Part shown: piece by piece, positions 1-8,374 of the stretch
Layout of the letters: each line of letters begins with the position of its first letter
How positions within the stretch are numbered: position 1 is the first letter of the stretch
Source of the DNA: Tenacibaculum soleae
Lineage (GTDB): Bacteria; Bacteroidota; Bacteroidia; Flavobacteriales; Flavobacteriaceae
Direction: 5' to 3'
Length of the DNA: 64,000 bases
NCBI RefSeq assembly: GCF_001693415.1
Contig: NZ_MAKX01000024.1
Span: 207,303-271,302 of the forward strand
Position numbers and translations under genes: made by a program
The notes under the pieces: generated by a model
Database searches by the model: none
Told to the model about the DNA's origin: nothing
Seen by the model: only the letters and a program-made list of their open reading frames with translations

Positions 1-923
1 TTTTGTTGTGGATTACTTTTAATAATTAATTCTCCTAAAAAACCTGCCAAAAACAATAAAGTTCCTAAAACCATTGAGGTTAAAGCAATATAAAACCAAG
101 GATTACTGGTTACTAAGATGGTTTTTATTCCGGTTGATAATCGGTATATTTTCATAGCTCCAATAAAAAAAGCAGCAAAGAAACCGAAGATAAACATTAA
201 GCTACCCCAAAGGCCAAAAAAATGCATTGGTCGTTTGCCAAATTTTGATAAAAATGAAATAGTAATTAAATCTAAAAAACCGTTTACAAAGCGATCCATT
301 CCAAATTTTGTAACGCCGTATTTTCTTGCTTGATGTTGTACTACTTTTTCGCCAATAATATTAAAGCCTTCGTTTTTTGCTAAAACAGGAATGTAACGAT
401 GCATTTCGCCACTTACTTTTACGGTTTTAACAACTTCATTTTTATAAGCTTTTAATCCGCAGTTAAAATCATGTAATTTTAAACCAGATGTTTTACGAGC
501 AGCCCAATTAAATAATTTTGAAGGAATGTTTTTAGTTACCACATTGTCATAACGTTTCTTTTTCCATCCAGAAATTAAATCGAAGTTTTCGTTAATTATT
601 AAATTGTATAATTCAGGAATTTCATCAGGACTGTCTTGTAAGTCGGCATCCATAGTAATTACAACTGCTCCTTTAGCTAAATTAAAACCAGCATCTAATG
701 CTTGTGATTTACCGTAGTTACGTTGAAAACGAATCCCTTTTACAGCACTGTTTTTTGTTGATAATTGCTCAATTACTTGCCAAGAAGTATCGGTGCTACC
801 ATCATCAATAAATATTATTTCATATAAATAACGATTGGATTGCATAACGTTTGCAATCCAATCATGTAATTCTTGTAAAGATTCATCTTCGTTAAGAAGT
901 GGTATTACTACCGATATATCCAT
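1..923 (-). CDS. Polyisoprenyl-phosphate glycosyltransferase (GT2, GtrB/ArnC type), 3' end cut by window
   Basis: My translation from the ATG at 923 gives about 307 residues with no stop before the window edge, so only the last few residues should be missing. The N-terminus MDISVVIPLLNEDESL and the DxD-type motif MDADLQD (about residue 90) are those of family 2 transferases that load a sugar onto a lipid phosphate. Two hydrophobic helices near the C-terminus would anchor it in the inner membrane. By family it moves a sugar from a nucleotide donor to undecaprenyl or similar phosphate for envelope glycans; the sugar cannot be told from sequence. It precedes, on the same strand, nothing in view; the DUF4199 gene lies 79 bp upstream on the same strand. 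Confidence 0.88.
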   Translation of the reverse strand, partial: MDISVVIPLLNEDESLQELHDWIANVMQSNRYLYEIIFIDDGSTDTSWQVIEQLSTKNSAVKGIRFQRNYGKSQALDAGFNLAKGAVVITMDADLQDSPDEIPELYNLIINENFDLISGWKKKRYDNVVTKNIPSKLFNWAARKTSGLKLHDFNCGLKAYKNEVVKTVKVSGEMHRYIPVLAKNEGFNIIGEKVVQHQARKYGVTKFGMDRFVNGFLDLITISFLSKFGKRPMHFFGLWGSLMFIFGFFAAFFIGAMKIYRLSTGIKTILVTSNPWFYIALTSMVLGTLLFLAGFLGELIIKSNPQQ

Positions 924-1002
924 ATTATAGGTGCAAAATTTAAAAAAGGTAAAGTTACAAAGTCTTTTGTAAACTTTATAGCTTTACCTTTTTAAAGTAT
1001 TC

Positions 1003-1524
1003 TTAATATTGATCTTCTTCTGTTTTTTTCATGATTGCGCCTCCGATAGCAGAAATAATAAAACCAAAAAATGCTGAAACAACAATTGATACAGGTATTG
1101 TAATTGCTGGGCCTCCAAATTTTTTAGCCATTTCTTCAGATGCTTCAATCTGCTCGTCATTCATGCCAGCATCTAACCAAGCTTGTTTTTGAATTTCCAT
1201 CATTTGTGCTTCAAAACCAGGTTCAATTACATTGATAAATATTAAAGTGTAAACAGCACTAATAACAGCACTAAATACGGCAATTCCTACACCTACTTTT
1301 AAAGCTTCTCCAAAAGTTAAAAAACCTCCAGTATTAGCTTTAAATTTTTTAATACCTAAAATGATTAAGGCAATCATGGCCACAAAACCTAAAACACCGG
1401 TTATCCATTGAAATTTAATTAAGTTACCTGTTGCATAAAATATTAAATGAATGAATATGCCGATTAAACCTAAGTATAATCCATAATTTAAAATAATGTT
1501 TTTACTGTTTGCTTGATTTTCCAT
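1003..1524 (-). CDS. DUF4199 family integral membrane protein
   Basis: This 173-residue protein has four predicted membrane helices (about residues 12-30, 38-56, 73-97 and 140-165). The GFLTFGEALKVGVGIAVFSA stretch after helix 2 and the FINVIEPGF segment after helix 3 are typical of the DUF4199 family of Bacteroidota. The function is unknown. The ATG at 1524 is the natural start. In related genomes such proteins often sit beside GtrB-type glycosyltransferases, as here, which suggests an envelope role, but this is inference only. Confidence 0.85.
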   Translation of the reverse strand: MENQANSKNIILNYGLYLGLIGIFIHLIFYATGNLIKFQWITGVLGFVAMIALIILGIKKFKANTGGFLTFGEALKVGVGIAVFSAVISAVYTLIFINVIEPGFEAQMMEIQKQAWLDAGMNDEQIEASEEMAKKFGGPAITIPVSIVVSAFFGFIISAIGGAIMKKTEEDQY

Positions 1525-1655
1525 TGTTTGAGTTTAGTTAGTTAACAAATATATTATTTTGTTTTCGAATCGGGTTGTTGTAAAAAAAAGATTCTTAACA
1601 ATAGGTTAGTATTCAAAGAGTTAAAAAAGTTACAAAAAAAAGCTTTTTTTTTTCA

Positions 1656-1685
1656 TTGTTTTTATCAAAAAAGGCTGTAAATTTG
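1656..1685 (+). promoter_or_regulatory. Predicted promoter of the SRP RNA
   Basis: TTG at 1656-1658 is followed after 19 bp by TAAATTTG at 1678-1685. This matches the Bacteroidota sigma-A pattern TTG-N17-20-TAnnTTTG. The RNA would begin about five bases downstream. An A/T palindrome (runs of A, GC, runs of T, about 1633-1652) lies just upstream and could act like an A-tract upstream element. Confidence 0.6.
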
Positions 1686-1689
1686 CAGC

Positions 1690-1783
1690 GGCAAGTTCTA
1701 CACAACTAGCTCCCTTTGAATCCCCCAGGGTGGGAACGCAGCAAGGGTATTAGGTTGTAGCAGTGTGATGTAGGTAGCTTGCC
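1690..1783 (+). ncRNA. ffs: Signal recognition particle RNA (small bacterial type, 4.5S-like)
   Basis: The segment folds into one long hairpin: GGCAAG at 1690-1695 pairs with CTTGCC at 1778-1783. The apical part holds the conserved SRP domain IV signature, CAGGGTGGGAACGCAGCAAG (1726-1745), with the Ffh-binding internal loop. At about 94 nt it has the length of the short bacterial SRP RNA, which binds Ffh and targets membrane proteins co-translationally. A T-run at 1785-1790 directly after the helix would terminate transcription, and a good TTG/TAnnTTTG promoter lies just upstream. Confidence 0.9.
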
Positions 1784-1815
1784 ATTTTTTGTACCCAATA
1801 GTTTCGTAAAACTAT

Positions 1816-2748
1816 TTACTTTTCTTGTTTTTTATCATCATTTAAATTAATATCACTTCTTGGGTGATGTAATTCTACTACTTCTTTCAAATAGCTAGTA
1901 TCTAAATGTACATAAATCTCAGTAGTTGTAATACTTTCATGTCCTAGTAATTGTTGTATCACTCGTAAATCGGCACCGTGTTTTAATAAATAAGTAGCAA
2001 AAGAGTGTCGTAATGTGTGTGGACCAATATTTTTTTTAAGATTTATTTTTATAGCCAATTCTTTTAAAATAATAAAAATCATCTGACGGGTTAAACGTTT
2101 GCCACGTCTGTTTAAAAAAACAATATCTTCATCATCCTTTTTTGGGGTTATTTTAGAGCGAATATCATAAATATAGAAGTTTAAATAATTAATGGTGGTT
2201 TTATGAATAGGTACAAAACGGAATTTATTCCCCTTTCCTAAAATACGTATGTAACCATCATCAAAAAATAAATCAGATAATTGTAGGTTTATTAATTCAC
2301 TAACACGCAAACCACAACTAAAAATAGTTTCGACAATTGTTTTGTTTCGTTCGCCTTGCGGATGACTTAAATCGATGGCAGCAATTAAAGCATCAACTTC
2401 TTCTTTTTCTAACGTATCTGGTAGTTTTCTGGTAATATTAGGACTTTCAATTAAATCGGTAGGGTTGTCTTGGCGATAGTCTTCAAAAATCAAATAATCA
2501 AAAAAACTTCGCAAGCCTGAAATTAAACGTGCTTGACTTCTGGGGTTTATTGTTTTACTACTTTCATAAATAAAGGTTTGAATAATGTCAGAAGATATAT
2601 TTATTGGAGCATATTTTTTTTTAAGAGTATCAATAAATAAAACGAGTTTTTTAATATCTCTATGATAACTATCAATAGAGTTTTTAGAGAGCCCTCTTTC
2701 TATTTTTAAATAATTAATATAATCGTATGTTGCTTGTTTCCAGTTCAA
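1816..2748 (-). CDS. xerD: Site-specific tyrosine recombinase XerD
   Basis: This is a tyrosine recombinase of about 310 residues with an N-terminal SAM-like DNA-binding domain (WKQATYDYINYLKIERGLS) and a C-terminal catalytic domain. The catalytic residues are visible in CGLRVSELINL, the HTLRHSFATYLL box, the LLGHESITTTEIY box and the final tyrosine. With XerC it resolves chromosome dimers at dif. The frame stays open to a TTG at 2811, but the extra 21 codons lie over a 26-bp perfect inverted repeat and would make the protein longer than the family norm. I therefore take the TTG at 2748; no ATG is available near the N-terminus. Confidence 0.9.
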   Translation of the reverse strand: MNWKQATYDYINYLKIERGLSKNSIDSYHRDIKKLVLFIDTLKKKYAPINISSDIIQTFIYESSKTINPRSQARLISGLRSFFDYLIFEDYRQDNPTDLIESPNITRKLPDTLEKEEVDALIAAIDLSHPQGERNKTIVETIFSCGLRVSELINLQLSDLFFDDGYIRILGKGNKFRFVPIHKTTINYLNFYIYDIRSKITPKKDDEDIVFLNRRGKRLTRQMIFIILKELAIKINLKKNIGPHTLRHSFATYLLKHGADLRVIQQLLGHESITTTEIYVHLDTSYLKEVVELHHPRSDINLNDDKKQEK

Positions 2749-2762
2749 ACCGTAATAATTTA

Positions 2763-2788
2763 AAATATACCCAAAATTGGGTATATTT
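2763..2788. repeat. 26-bp perfect inverted repeat upstream of xerD
   Basis: AAATATACCCAA at 2763-2774 is mirrored by TTGGGTATATTT at 2777-2788 around an AA centre. It lies between the preferred xerD start (2748) and the divergent outer-membrane protein gene (2862). It could be a regulator-binding site or an RNA hairpin in either transcript. No T-run follows on either strand, so it is not an obvious terminator. Confidence 0.7.
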
Positions 2789-2861
2789 AGTTTTCTGATT
2801 TTTTTTTTCAAAAATAAGCTTTAATTTGCAGGAACAATTAAACAGAACATAAATTAAAATT

Positions 2862-3347
2862 ATGAAAAAATTATTATTTTTAGTAGCAGTAGTTGCAGCA
2901 TCATTTACTGCAAATGCACAAGGACAATTTAATGCAGGTGTTAATTTAGGTTTACCAGTAGGTGATGCTTCAGATACGTCTTCATTTGCTTTTGGAATTG
3001 AAGCGAATTATTTATTTGAAGTTTCTGACGAATTTAAAGTAGGCCCAACAGCATCTTACGTACATTTTTTAGGAAAAGACGGTCTTGATGCACCTTCTTT
3101 CTTACCTTTAGGAGGGGCTGCAAGATACAGTGTGTCTGACGAGTTTGTTGTAGGAGCTGATTTAGGTTTAGCTTTAGGTATGGCTAACGCATCAGGATCA
3201 TCATTTTTTTATAGACCAATGGTAGGTTATAACATCAGTGAAACAATGATGGTACAAGCTTCATATATGGGTATGTCGGTAGATTCAGGTTTAGGAGGTT
3301 CTTCAACATTTGCGACTTTTAGTGCAGGACTAATGTTTGCATTATAA
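2862..3347 (+). CDS. Small outer-membrane beta-barrel protein
   Basis: This 161-residue protein has a signal peptide ending at NAQ (about residues 1-19). The rest is alternating strands with many glycines and aromatics and ends in a hydrophobic strand (AGLMFAL), as in small outer-membrane barrels of the OmpW/PorT type. It resembles the next gene closely: GLPVGDAS, EANYLF, FKVGP, SDEFVVGADLG and VGY occur in both. The pair is a tandem duplication. Ligand and role are unknown. Confidence 0.8.
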   Translation: MKKLLFLVAVVAASFTANAQGQFNAGVNLGLPVGDASDTSSFAFGIEANYLFEVSDEFKVGPTASYVHFLGKDGLDAPSFLPLGGAARYSVSDEFVVGADLGLALGMANASGSSFFYRPMVGYNISETMMVQASYMGMSVDSGLGGSSTFATFSAGLMFAL

Positions 3348-3370
3348 AAAAAATAAGATATAATAAGTTA

Positions 3371-3397
3371 AAGGGAGCAATATTGCTCCCTTTTTTT
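3371..3397 (+). terminator. Rho-independent terminator
   Basis: AAGGGAGCAA pairs with TTGCTCCCTT, followed by a run of T, 23 bp after the first beta-barrel gene. Confidence 0.85.
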
Positions 3398-3500
3398 ATG
3401 TTTTAAAATTAAAAAACAATAATTTTATTTATAAGTTTTTGATAATTTGATGCTTAGGTTTTTTGTGTGTGTTTAGCTTATATTTATTTTATAAAAAGTG

Positions 3501-3530
3501 TTGTGTAGTATAAAAATAGGCCTATTTTTG
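3501..3530 (+). promoter_or_regulatory. Predicted Bacteroidota-type promoter of the second beta-barrel gene
   Basis: TTG at 3501-3503, a 19-bp spacer and TATTTTTG at 3523-3530 fit the TTG/TAnnTTTG consensus exactly, with the same spacing as the SRP RNA promoter. The start codon is 35 bp downstream. Confidence 0.6.
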
Positions 3531-3565
3531 CAGCTCAAATTTATAAAATAAAAATTTAAAGGATT

Positions 3566-4039
3566 ATGAAAAAATTATTATTAGTTGCTATGATGGCATT
3601 TGGTATTGCTGTTAACGCACAAGAAGGACAACTTAATGTAGGGGGTACAATTGGTTTACCAGTAGGTGACGCAAGTGAATCTAATGTTACTGGAGCAATT
3701 GAAGCTAACTATTTATTTACTGTTTCTGAAGGATTTAAAGTAGGGCCATCTGTATCTTATTTACACTTTCAATCAGAAGGAGCTGATGGTGCTTTTTTAC
3801 CTTTAGCTGTTGCTGGTCGTTATGATGTATCTGATAAATTCGTAGTTGGTGCTGATTTAGGATATGGAATTGGAGTAAGACCTTCTGGTTATACTCAAGA
3901 TGGTTTTTACTATAGAGCTTTAGTAGGATATAAAGCAACAGAAAAAATTACAATTCATGTTGATTATTCAGCTGTTTCTCTAGATAATTCTAGTCCAGCT
4001 GCTATCGGTTTAGGTGGAACTTATTCTTTCACTTTATAG
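3566..4039 (+). CDS. Small outer-membrane beta-barrel protein, paralogue of the preceding gene
   Basis: It has 157 residues with a signal peptide ending at NAQ (about residue 19), then a short beta-rich domain ending in a hydrophobic strand (GGTYSFTL). It is clearly paralogous to the gene at 2862: LPVGDAS, EANYLF, FKVGPS, SDKFVVGADLG and RALVGY align. It has its own promoter and terminator, so the copies can be regulated separately. Function is unknown; a structural or transport role in the outer membrane is inferred. Confidence 0.8.
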   Translation: MKKLLLVAMMAFGIAVNAQEGQLNVGGTIGLPVGDASESNVTGAIEANYLFTVSEGFKVGPSVSYLHFQSEGADGAFLPLAVAGRYDVSDKFVVGADLGYGIGVRPSGYTQDGFYYRALVGYKATEKITIHVDYSAVSLDNSSPAAIGLGGTYSFTL

Positions 4040-4066
4040 TAAGAAGCTACGATTATAATTATATAT

Positions 4067-4104
4067 AAAAGTGCTGTTATAGAAATATAGCAGTACTTTT
4101 TTTT
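4067..4104 (+). terminator. Rho-independent terminator
   Basis: AAAAGTGCTGTTATA and TATAGCAGTACTTTT form a stem followed by T-rich sequence, 28 bp after the second barrel gene. Confidence 0.75.
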
Positions 4105-4219
4105 GTATATAATTCTAGCGAAAAAACAATAATAATAAAAGGTAATTTATTTTAGTAATATAAGTTTGTTATACTTTAAAAAGATATTTATTTTTCTGGA
4201 CATTTTAAAAATTAAAATT

Positions 4220-4804
4220 ATGAAAAAAGTATTATTAGTAATTACAATAATTACAGCAGGATTTACAGTAAATGCTCAAGATGTAAAATTTGGAGTAAAA
4301 GCAGGTTTAAATATTGCTAATGTATCTGGAGAAGGTATAGAAAATAACGATGCAAGAACATCTTTTCATGTTGGAGCTGTTGCAGAAATTGAAATTTCTG
4401 AAAAGTTTACGATTCAACCTGAATTAGTGTATTCAGCTCAAGGTGCTAAAACTAAAGAAGATAATGTAGATGTGACTATGAAATTAGATTATTTAAACGT
4501 TCCTGTTATGGCTAAATACTACGTAGCTGAAAGTTTTAGTTTAGAAGTTGGACCTCAAATAGGTTTTTTATTGTCTGCAAAAGCTAAAGCAGAACAAGGG
4601 GGTCAATCTCAAGAAGCAGATATTAAAGATGAAGCTAAAATAAAAAGTGTTGATTTTGGTTTAAACTTTGGTGCTGGTTATAAATTAGAAAATGGTTTAA
4701 ATTTTGGAGTTCGTTATAATTTAGGTTTATCTAAAGTTTCTGATATTCCAGATTCTACTGGAAAGAATGGAACTTTTCAAGTATCTGTTGGGTATTTTTT
4801 CTAA
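4220..4804 (+). CDS. Outer-membrane beta-barrel protein (PorT-like, OMP_b-brl_2 type)
   Basis: From the ATG at 4220 this is 194 residues with a signal peptide ending at NAQ (residue 19). KFGVKAGLNIANVSG at the mature N-terminus, the central IQPELVYSAQGAK and the closing GVRYNLGLSKV...VSVGYFF are typical of the eight-stranded PorT-family barrels of Bacteroidota. An upstream in-frame start at 4166 would place 18 residues before a complete signal peptide, so I reject it. Function is unknown. It lies downstream of two other small barrels but is less similar to them. Confidence 0.82.
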   Translation: MKKVLLVITIITAGFTVNAQDVKFGVKAGLNIANVSGEGIENNDARTSFHVGAVAEIEISEKFTIQPELVYSAQGAKTKEDNVDVTMKLDYLNVPVMAKYYVAESFSLEVGPQIGFLLSAKAKAEQGGQSQEADIKDEAKIKSVDFGLNFGAGYKLENGLNFGVRYNLGLSKVSDIPDSTGKNGTFQVSVGYFF

Positions 4805-4824
4805 ATTAATTATATAAAAAATAA

Positions 4825-4857
4825 AAAAAGGGAAGCAAAACGCTTCCCTTTTTTTAT
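4825..4857 (+). terminator. Rho-independent terminator
   Basis: AAAAGGGAAGC and GCTTCCCTTTT form a GC-rich stem followed by T residues, 20 bp after the barrel gene and just before aroQ. Confidence 0.85.
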
Positions 4858-4879
4858 TTTTACATTATAAATATACCAA

Positions 4880-5296
4880 ATGAAAAAACTAATAATTATA
4901 AACGGTCCAAACTTAAATTTATTAGGCATACGCGAGCCTGAAATTTATGGGAGCAATTCTTTTAAAGACTTTTTTAATGAATTAAAAAAAAATTATAATA
5001 CTATTGAGTTACATTATTATCAATCTAATATTGAAGGTGAAATTATTAATAAATTACATGAAGTAGGTTTTAATTTTGATGGTATAATTTTAAATGCAGC
5101 TGCTTACACACATACATCTGTTGGTATTGCAGATGCTGTTAAAGGTATTGAAACTCCTGTAATTGAAGTGCATATTTCAAATGTACATTCGCGTGAAGAT
5201 TTTCGTCATGTAAGTTATATTGCTCCCAATGCAAAAGGTGTAATCACAGGTTTTGGTTTGCAAAGTTATGAATTAGCGATTCAGAGTTTTTTGTAA
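4880..5296 (+). CDS. aroQ: Type II 3-dehydroquinate dehydratase
   Basis: It converts 3-dehydroquinate to 3-dehydroshikimate in the shikimate pathway. The 138 residues are close to the usual 140-150. GPNLNLLGIREPEIYG contains the catalytic tyrosine loop, and HISNVHSREDFRHVS contains the catalytic histidine region. The family forms cytosolic dodecamers. The last 24 bp overlap the 3' end of the convergent DUF4105 gene, so no separate terminator fits between them. Confidence 0.95.
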   Translation: MKKLIIINGPNLNLLGIREPEIYGSNSFKDFFNELKKNYNTIELHYYQSNIEGEIINKLHEVGFNFDGIILNAAAYTHTSVGIADAVKGIETPVIEVHISNVHSREDFRHVSYIAPNAKGVITGFGLQSYELAIQSFL

Positions 5297-6457
5297 AAAC
5301 CAATATCTAATACTTAGTAAAATTAATAGCGGAATTAAGGTTATTGAAAATAACTGAGTTGCTGTAATCCAAATAATAATGGCTATTATTAAAAAAAGGT
5401 GTAATACCAAACAATATTTAGCAATCCAATTGGGCGTATTTTTTTTAAATAAAAAGAAAGCAACAACTATATTAGGTAAAAATGCCCATAAGAAATTAAA
5501 ATTATTAGGAGCGGTAGAATGATTGGTGTAAAACCATAAATAAACAATTAAAAGTCCTATGATACCTGTTGTAAAAAATAGTGTAAAATCGAGTAATTTA
5601 GTTCTTGTTTTGTTTTTATAATCTTTATAAGTAATATATAACCCAAATAAAGATAATAGTGAGAGTATTAAAAATGGCGAAAAAGAATCTCTTTTTGAGT
5701 CTTTTTCTTCAAAATCTAATAAAATACTTGTTTTTGAGACTAAATTTACTTTTTTTCCTTCTTTTAAAATCTTAGAGTTTTTTAAAGCTTTAAAAACATA
5801 GTCAGGTAAATATAAATATTCGTTTGCTGTTGCTATTTGGTCTAATCTGTTTCCTAAGGCAACATTAATACCCAAGCTTCCCCAAGTATTGGGATGAATT
5901 TCTTTATTCATCAATTGTCTTAAAGATAAATTTTTAGTAACAAAATCATCATTAAAAATTAAATTAGTGCCTACTACTTTTTTTATAATATCACGAGGTT
6001 TTGTGGCACAATTATCAAAAAAAGGATCGTATAAATATCCAGCATTTTTTGGTAGAGCATTTGTTTCTAAAATAGTAAAAAACTGTTGTTTCTGTTGTTG
6101 TGTTAAATTTAAAACTTGTTCTTTTACCCAGCGTTTATCTTGTTGATTACTTTTTAAAGCTAAGTAAAAAGGATATTTAGCCAACATATATTTCATATAA
6201 CCTTTGGTAAAATCGGCATAAAAAGTAGGGTTGTCAAAATCAAAAATCCCGTAATTATAAATTAAATCTAATTGTAAGGCAGCATCCTTAACACGAATAG
6301 CAGTATGTCCAAATTTTTCATATAAAACTTCACCAGGACCAGAGGTGATAATACTTATTTGCGAAGCTGCGGATAATTTTTTTGTCGTAACTATTTGCGA
6401 AAAAATAATTTGATAACAAAAAAGTGTTATCAAAAAAGGAATGGTCTTTTTCATCAT
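5273..6457 (-). CDS. DUF4105 (Lnb N-terminal) membrane protein
   Basis: This 394-residue protein has an N-terminal signal peptide (about 1-20) and then the DUF4105 domain, with GPGEVLYEKFGHTAIRVKD and the later FFDNCATKPRD segment. These hold the conserved histidine and cysteine of this putative periplasmic hydrolase-like domain. The last third contains about five membrane helices (from about residue 260). Catalytic activity is unproven in this family. It starts with two adjacent methionine codons; either could be used. Confidence 0.85.
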   Translation of the reverse strand: MMKKTIPFLITLFCYQIIFSQIVTTKKLSAASQISIITSGPGEVLYEKFGHTAIRVKDAALQLDLIYNYGIFDFDNPTFYADFTKGYMKYMLAKYPFYLALKSNQQDKRWVKEQVLNLTQQQKQQFFTILETNALPKNAGYLYDPFFDNCATKPRDIIKKVVGTNLIFNDDFVTKNLSLRQLMNKEIHPNTWGSLGINVALGNRLDQIATANEYLYLPDYVFKALKNSKILKEGKKVNLVSKTSILLDFEEKDSKRDSFSPFLILSLLSLFGLYITYKDYKNKTRTKLLDFTLFFTTGIIGLLIVYLWFYTNHSTAPNNFNFLWAFLPNIVVAFFLFKKNTPNWIAKYCLVLHLFLIIAIIIWITATQLFSITLIPLLILLSIRYWFLQKTLNR

Positions 6458-6492
6458 AATTTATAATGTATAAATGCTTTCAAATATCATAA

Positions 6493-7467
6493 TTAAGAAT
6501 GATTTAAAATATTTTCTTTTATAAAATGTGTAATATTTTTTTCTATCCATTTTTCTTGATCACTAAATGAACTTATAAAGCCAACGTGACCACCATAATT
6601 TGGAGTTAATAAATGAAATTTTGAAGAGTTTTCAGCTTCATCAAAAGGATAACATTCCTTTGATAAAAAACTATCATCTAATGAATTTATGAGTAATGTG
6701 GGTGCTTTTATTTTTGGTATATAAGGTTTAGAGCTTGCTTTTTGCCAATAATCTTCTGAGTTTTTAAAACCAAATACAGGAACGGTATATTGTTTTTCTA
6801 AATGACGAAATTTTGTAGCTTTAAATAACAGTTCTTTGTTTAAATTAAAATCAGGGAATTTATCTGCTTTTTCAAGCATTTTAAGTTTGATAGATTTTAT
6901 AAATTCATTCAAATAAATTTTATTTTTTAGTTTTATTAGTTCTGCTTGCGAACTTGTTAAATCAATAGGAACAGAAATTGCAATTCCACCTTTAACTTGG
7001 GTAGGAATATCATTGTATTCACCTAAGTATTTTAACGTTAAATTTCCACCTAAGCTAAAACCGACAATGATAATATTTTGATAATTATAATTAGCAATAA
7101 GATGTTTAATAATAAAATCAACATCATCTGTTTTGCCGCTATGATAGGTTTTTAAAAGTAAATTGTCTTCACCACTACAACTGCGTAAATTCATAGAAAC
7201 GGTGTCAAATCCATCTTTATTTAAATAATTAGATGTTGTAATCATATAATTAGAGTACGCGCTGCCCTCTAAACCATGAATTAATAAAACTAAAGAACTT
7301 GATCCTACTATTGAAAGATCTAAATCGATAAAATCAGCATCCCAAGTTGTAACTCTTTTGCGTTTATAATTAATAGTATCTTTCATAAATAAAGGACGAT
7401 ACATTGTATTAAAATGCGCATTTTTAAAGGGTAAACTAGGATTAAAATCCGAAGCAAGAATAGGCAT
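6493..7467 (-). CDS. Alpha/beta hydrolase, YheT (AB-hydrolase 4) type
   Basis: It has 324 residues. LIHGLEGSAYSNYM is the oxyanion-side loop, GFSLGGN carries the nucleophile serine, DD in NSLDDSFL is the likely acid, and NYGGHVGF carries the catalytic histidine. The order and spacing match the YheT/EMB8 family of poorly characterised esterases. The substrate is unknown. It precedes the DUF4105 gene on the same strand by 35 bp and the two may be co-transcribed. Confidence 0.88.
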   Translation of the reverse strand: MPILASDFNPSLPFKNAHFNTMYRPLFMKDTINYKRKRVTTWDADFIDLDLSIVGSSSLVLLIHGLEGSAYSNYMITTSNYLNKDGFDTVSMNLRSCSGEDNLLLKTYHSGKTDDVDFIIKHLIANYNYQNIIIVGFSLGGNLTLKYLGEYNDIPTQVKGGIAISVPIDLTSSQAELIKLKNKIYLNEFIKSIKLKMLEKADKFPDFNLNKELLFKATKFRHLEKQYTVPVFGFKNSEDYWQKASSKPYIPKIKAPTLLINSLDDSFLSKECYPFDEAENSSKFHLLTPNYGGHVGFISSFSDQEKWIEKNITHFIKENILNHS

Positions 7468-7568
7468 GTTTTTTAGTTTATATCAAGTGTAAACAAATAT
7501 GATAAAAAAAAAGTAAAAGCTAAAACTGATAAAAGGATTTCTTATTTTCGCTGTAAATATTGAAACTG

Positions 7569-8303
7569 ATGAAAAAACATATTCCAAATTTATTAACACT
7601 AGGAAATTTATTATGTGGTACGATAGCCACCATTTTTGCTATTAAAGGAGATTTTGTAGGAACCGCTATTTTAGTAATAACAGGAATTGTTTTTGATTTT
7701 TTTGATGGTTTTGCAGCAAGAATGTTAAATGTTCAAGGAGAATTAGGAAAACAATTAGATAGTTTAGCAGATATGGTAACCAGCGGGGTAGTGCCTGGTA
7801 TTGTAATGTTGCAGTTAATAATAAGTGCTTTAAATGTTGATGCCGCAAGTTATTTTGGAATCGATATGTACGGTGCAACTGGGAGTAATTTACCTTATAT
7901 TGGTTTGTTACTAACTTTAGGTGCTTGTTATAGATTAGCTAATTTTAATATTGATACACGTCAGTCAGATTCTTTTATAGGTATTCCAACACCAGCAATG
8001 ACTTTGTTTGTAATTTCGTTACCGCTAATTATTGAATTTTCAAAGCAATCATTTTTTATTGATTTAATAAATAATCAATATTTTTTAATAGCGATTACGT
8101 TTATATTAACTTTTTTAATGAATGCTGAAGTACCATTGTTTGCCTTAAAGTTTAAAACTTTTGGAGTTAAAGAAAATGCGTTAAAATATATTTTTTTAGC
8201 GTTATCTGTGGTGTTATTAGTGTTTTTAAAATTTGTAGCTGTACCTTTAATAATAGTATTATATGTAATAATGTCGGTAATTAATAATTTGAAAAAAGCA
8301 TAA
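7569..8303 (+). CDS. pssA: CDP-diacylglycerol-serine O-phosphatidyltransferase
   Basis: It makes phosphatidylserine from CDP-diacylglycerol and serine, the first step to phosphatidylethanolamine. The CDP-alcohol phosphatidyltransferase motif D-G-x2-A-R-x8-G-x3-D-x3-D is complete in DGFAARMLNVQGELGKQLDS and the LAD that follows (about residues 45-68). Six to eight membrane helices cover the protein. A TTG at 7560 would add three residues; the ATG at 7569 starts the usual MKKHIPNLLTLGNL and is preferred, giving 244 residues. Confidence 0.93.
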   Translation: MKKHIPNLLTLGNLLCGTIATIFAIKGDFVGTAILVITGIVFDFFDGFAARMLNVQGELGKQLDSLADMVTSGVVPGIVMLQLIISALNVDAASYFGIDMYGATGSNLPYIGLLLTLGACYRLANFNIDTRQSDSFIGIPTPAMTLFVISLPLIIEFSKQSFFIDLINNQYFLIAITFILTFLMNAEVPLFALKFKTFGVKENALKYIFLALSVVLLVFLKFVAVPLIIVLYVIMSVINNLKKA

Positions 8304-8322
8304 ATTGTATTTTAAGTCATAT

Positions 8323-8354
8323 AAAAAAAGGAGCTTAAAAGCTCCTTTTTTTTA
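8323..8354. terminator. Terminator between convergent pssA and lptB
   Basis: AAAAAAAGGAGCTTAAAAGC and CTCCTTTTTTTT form a stem flanked by A-run and T-run, so it can serve both strands. Confidence 0.85.
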
Positions 8355-8374
8355 TGATTTAATAGTAAAGTTCG

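Noticed and set aside
118..333. 71-residue plus-strand frame at the window start
   Set aside because: It is antisense to the glycosyltransferase, whose translation continues to the window edge with family motifs.
1816..2748. Integrative element anchored by the tyrosine recombinase and the SRP RNA
   Set aside because: The recombinase is housekeeping XerD; no cargo genes, att repeats or composition change are visible around it.
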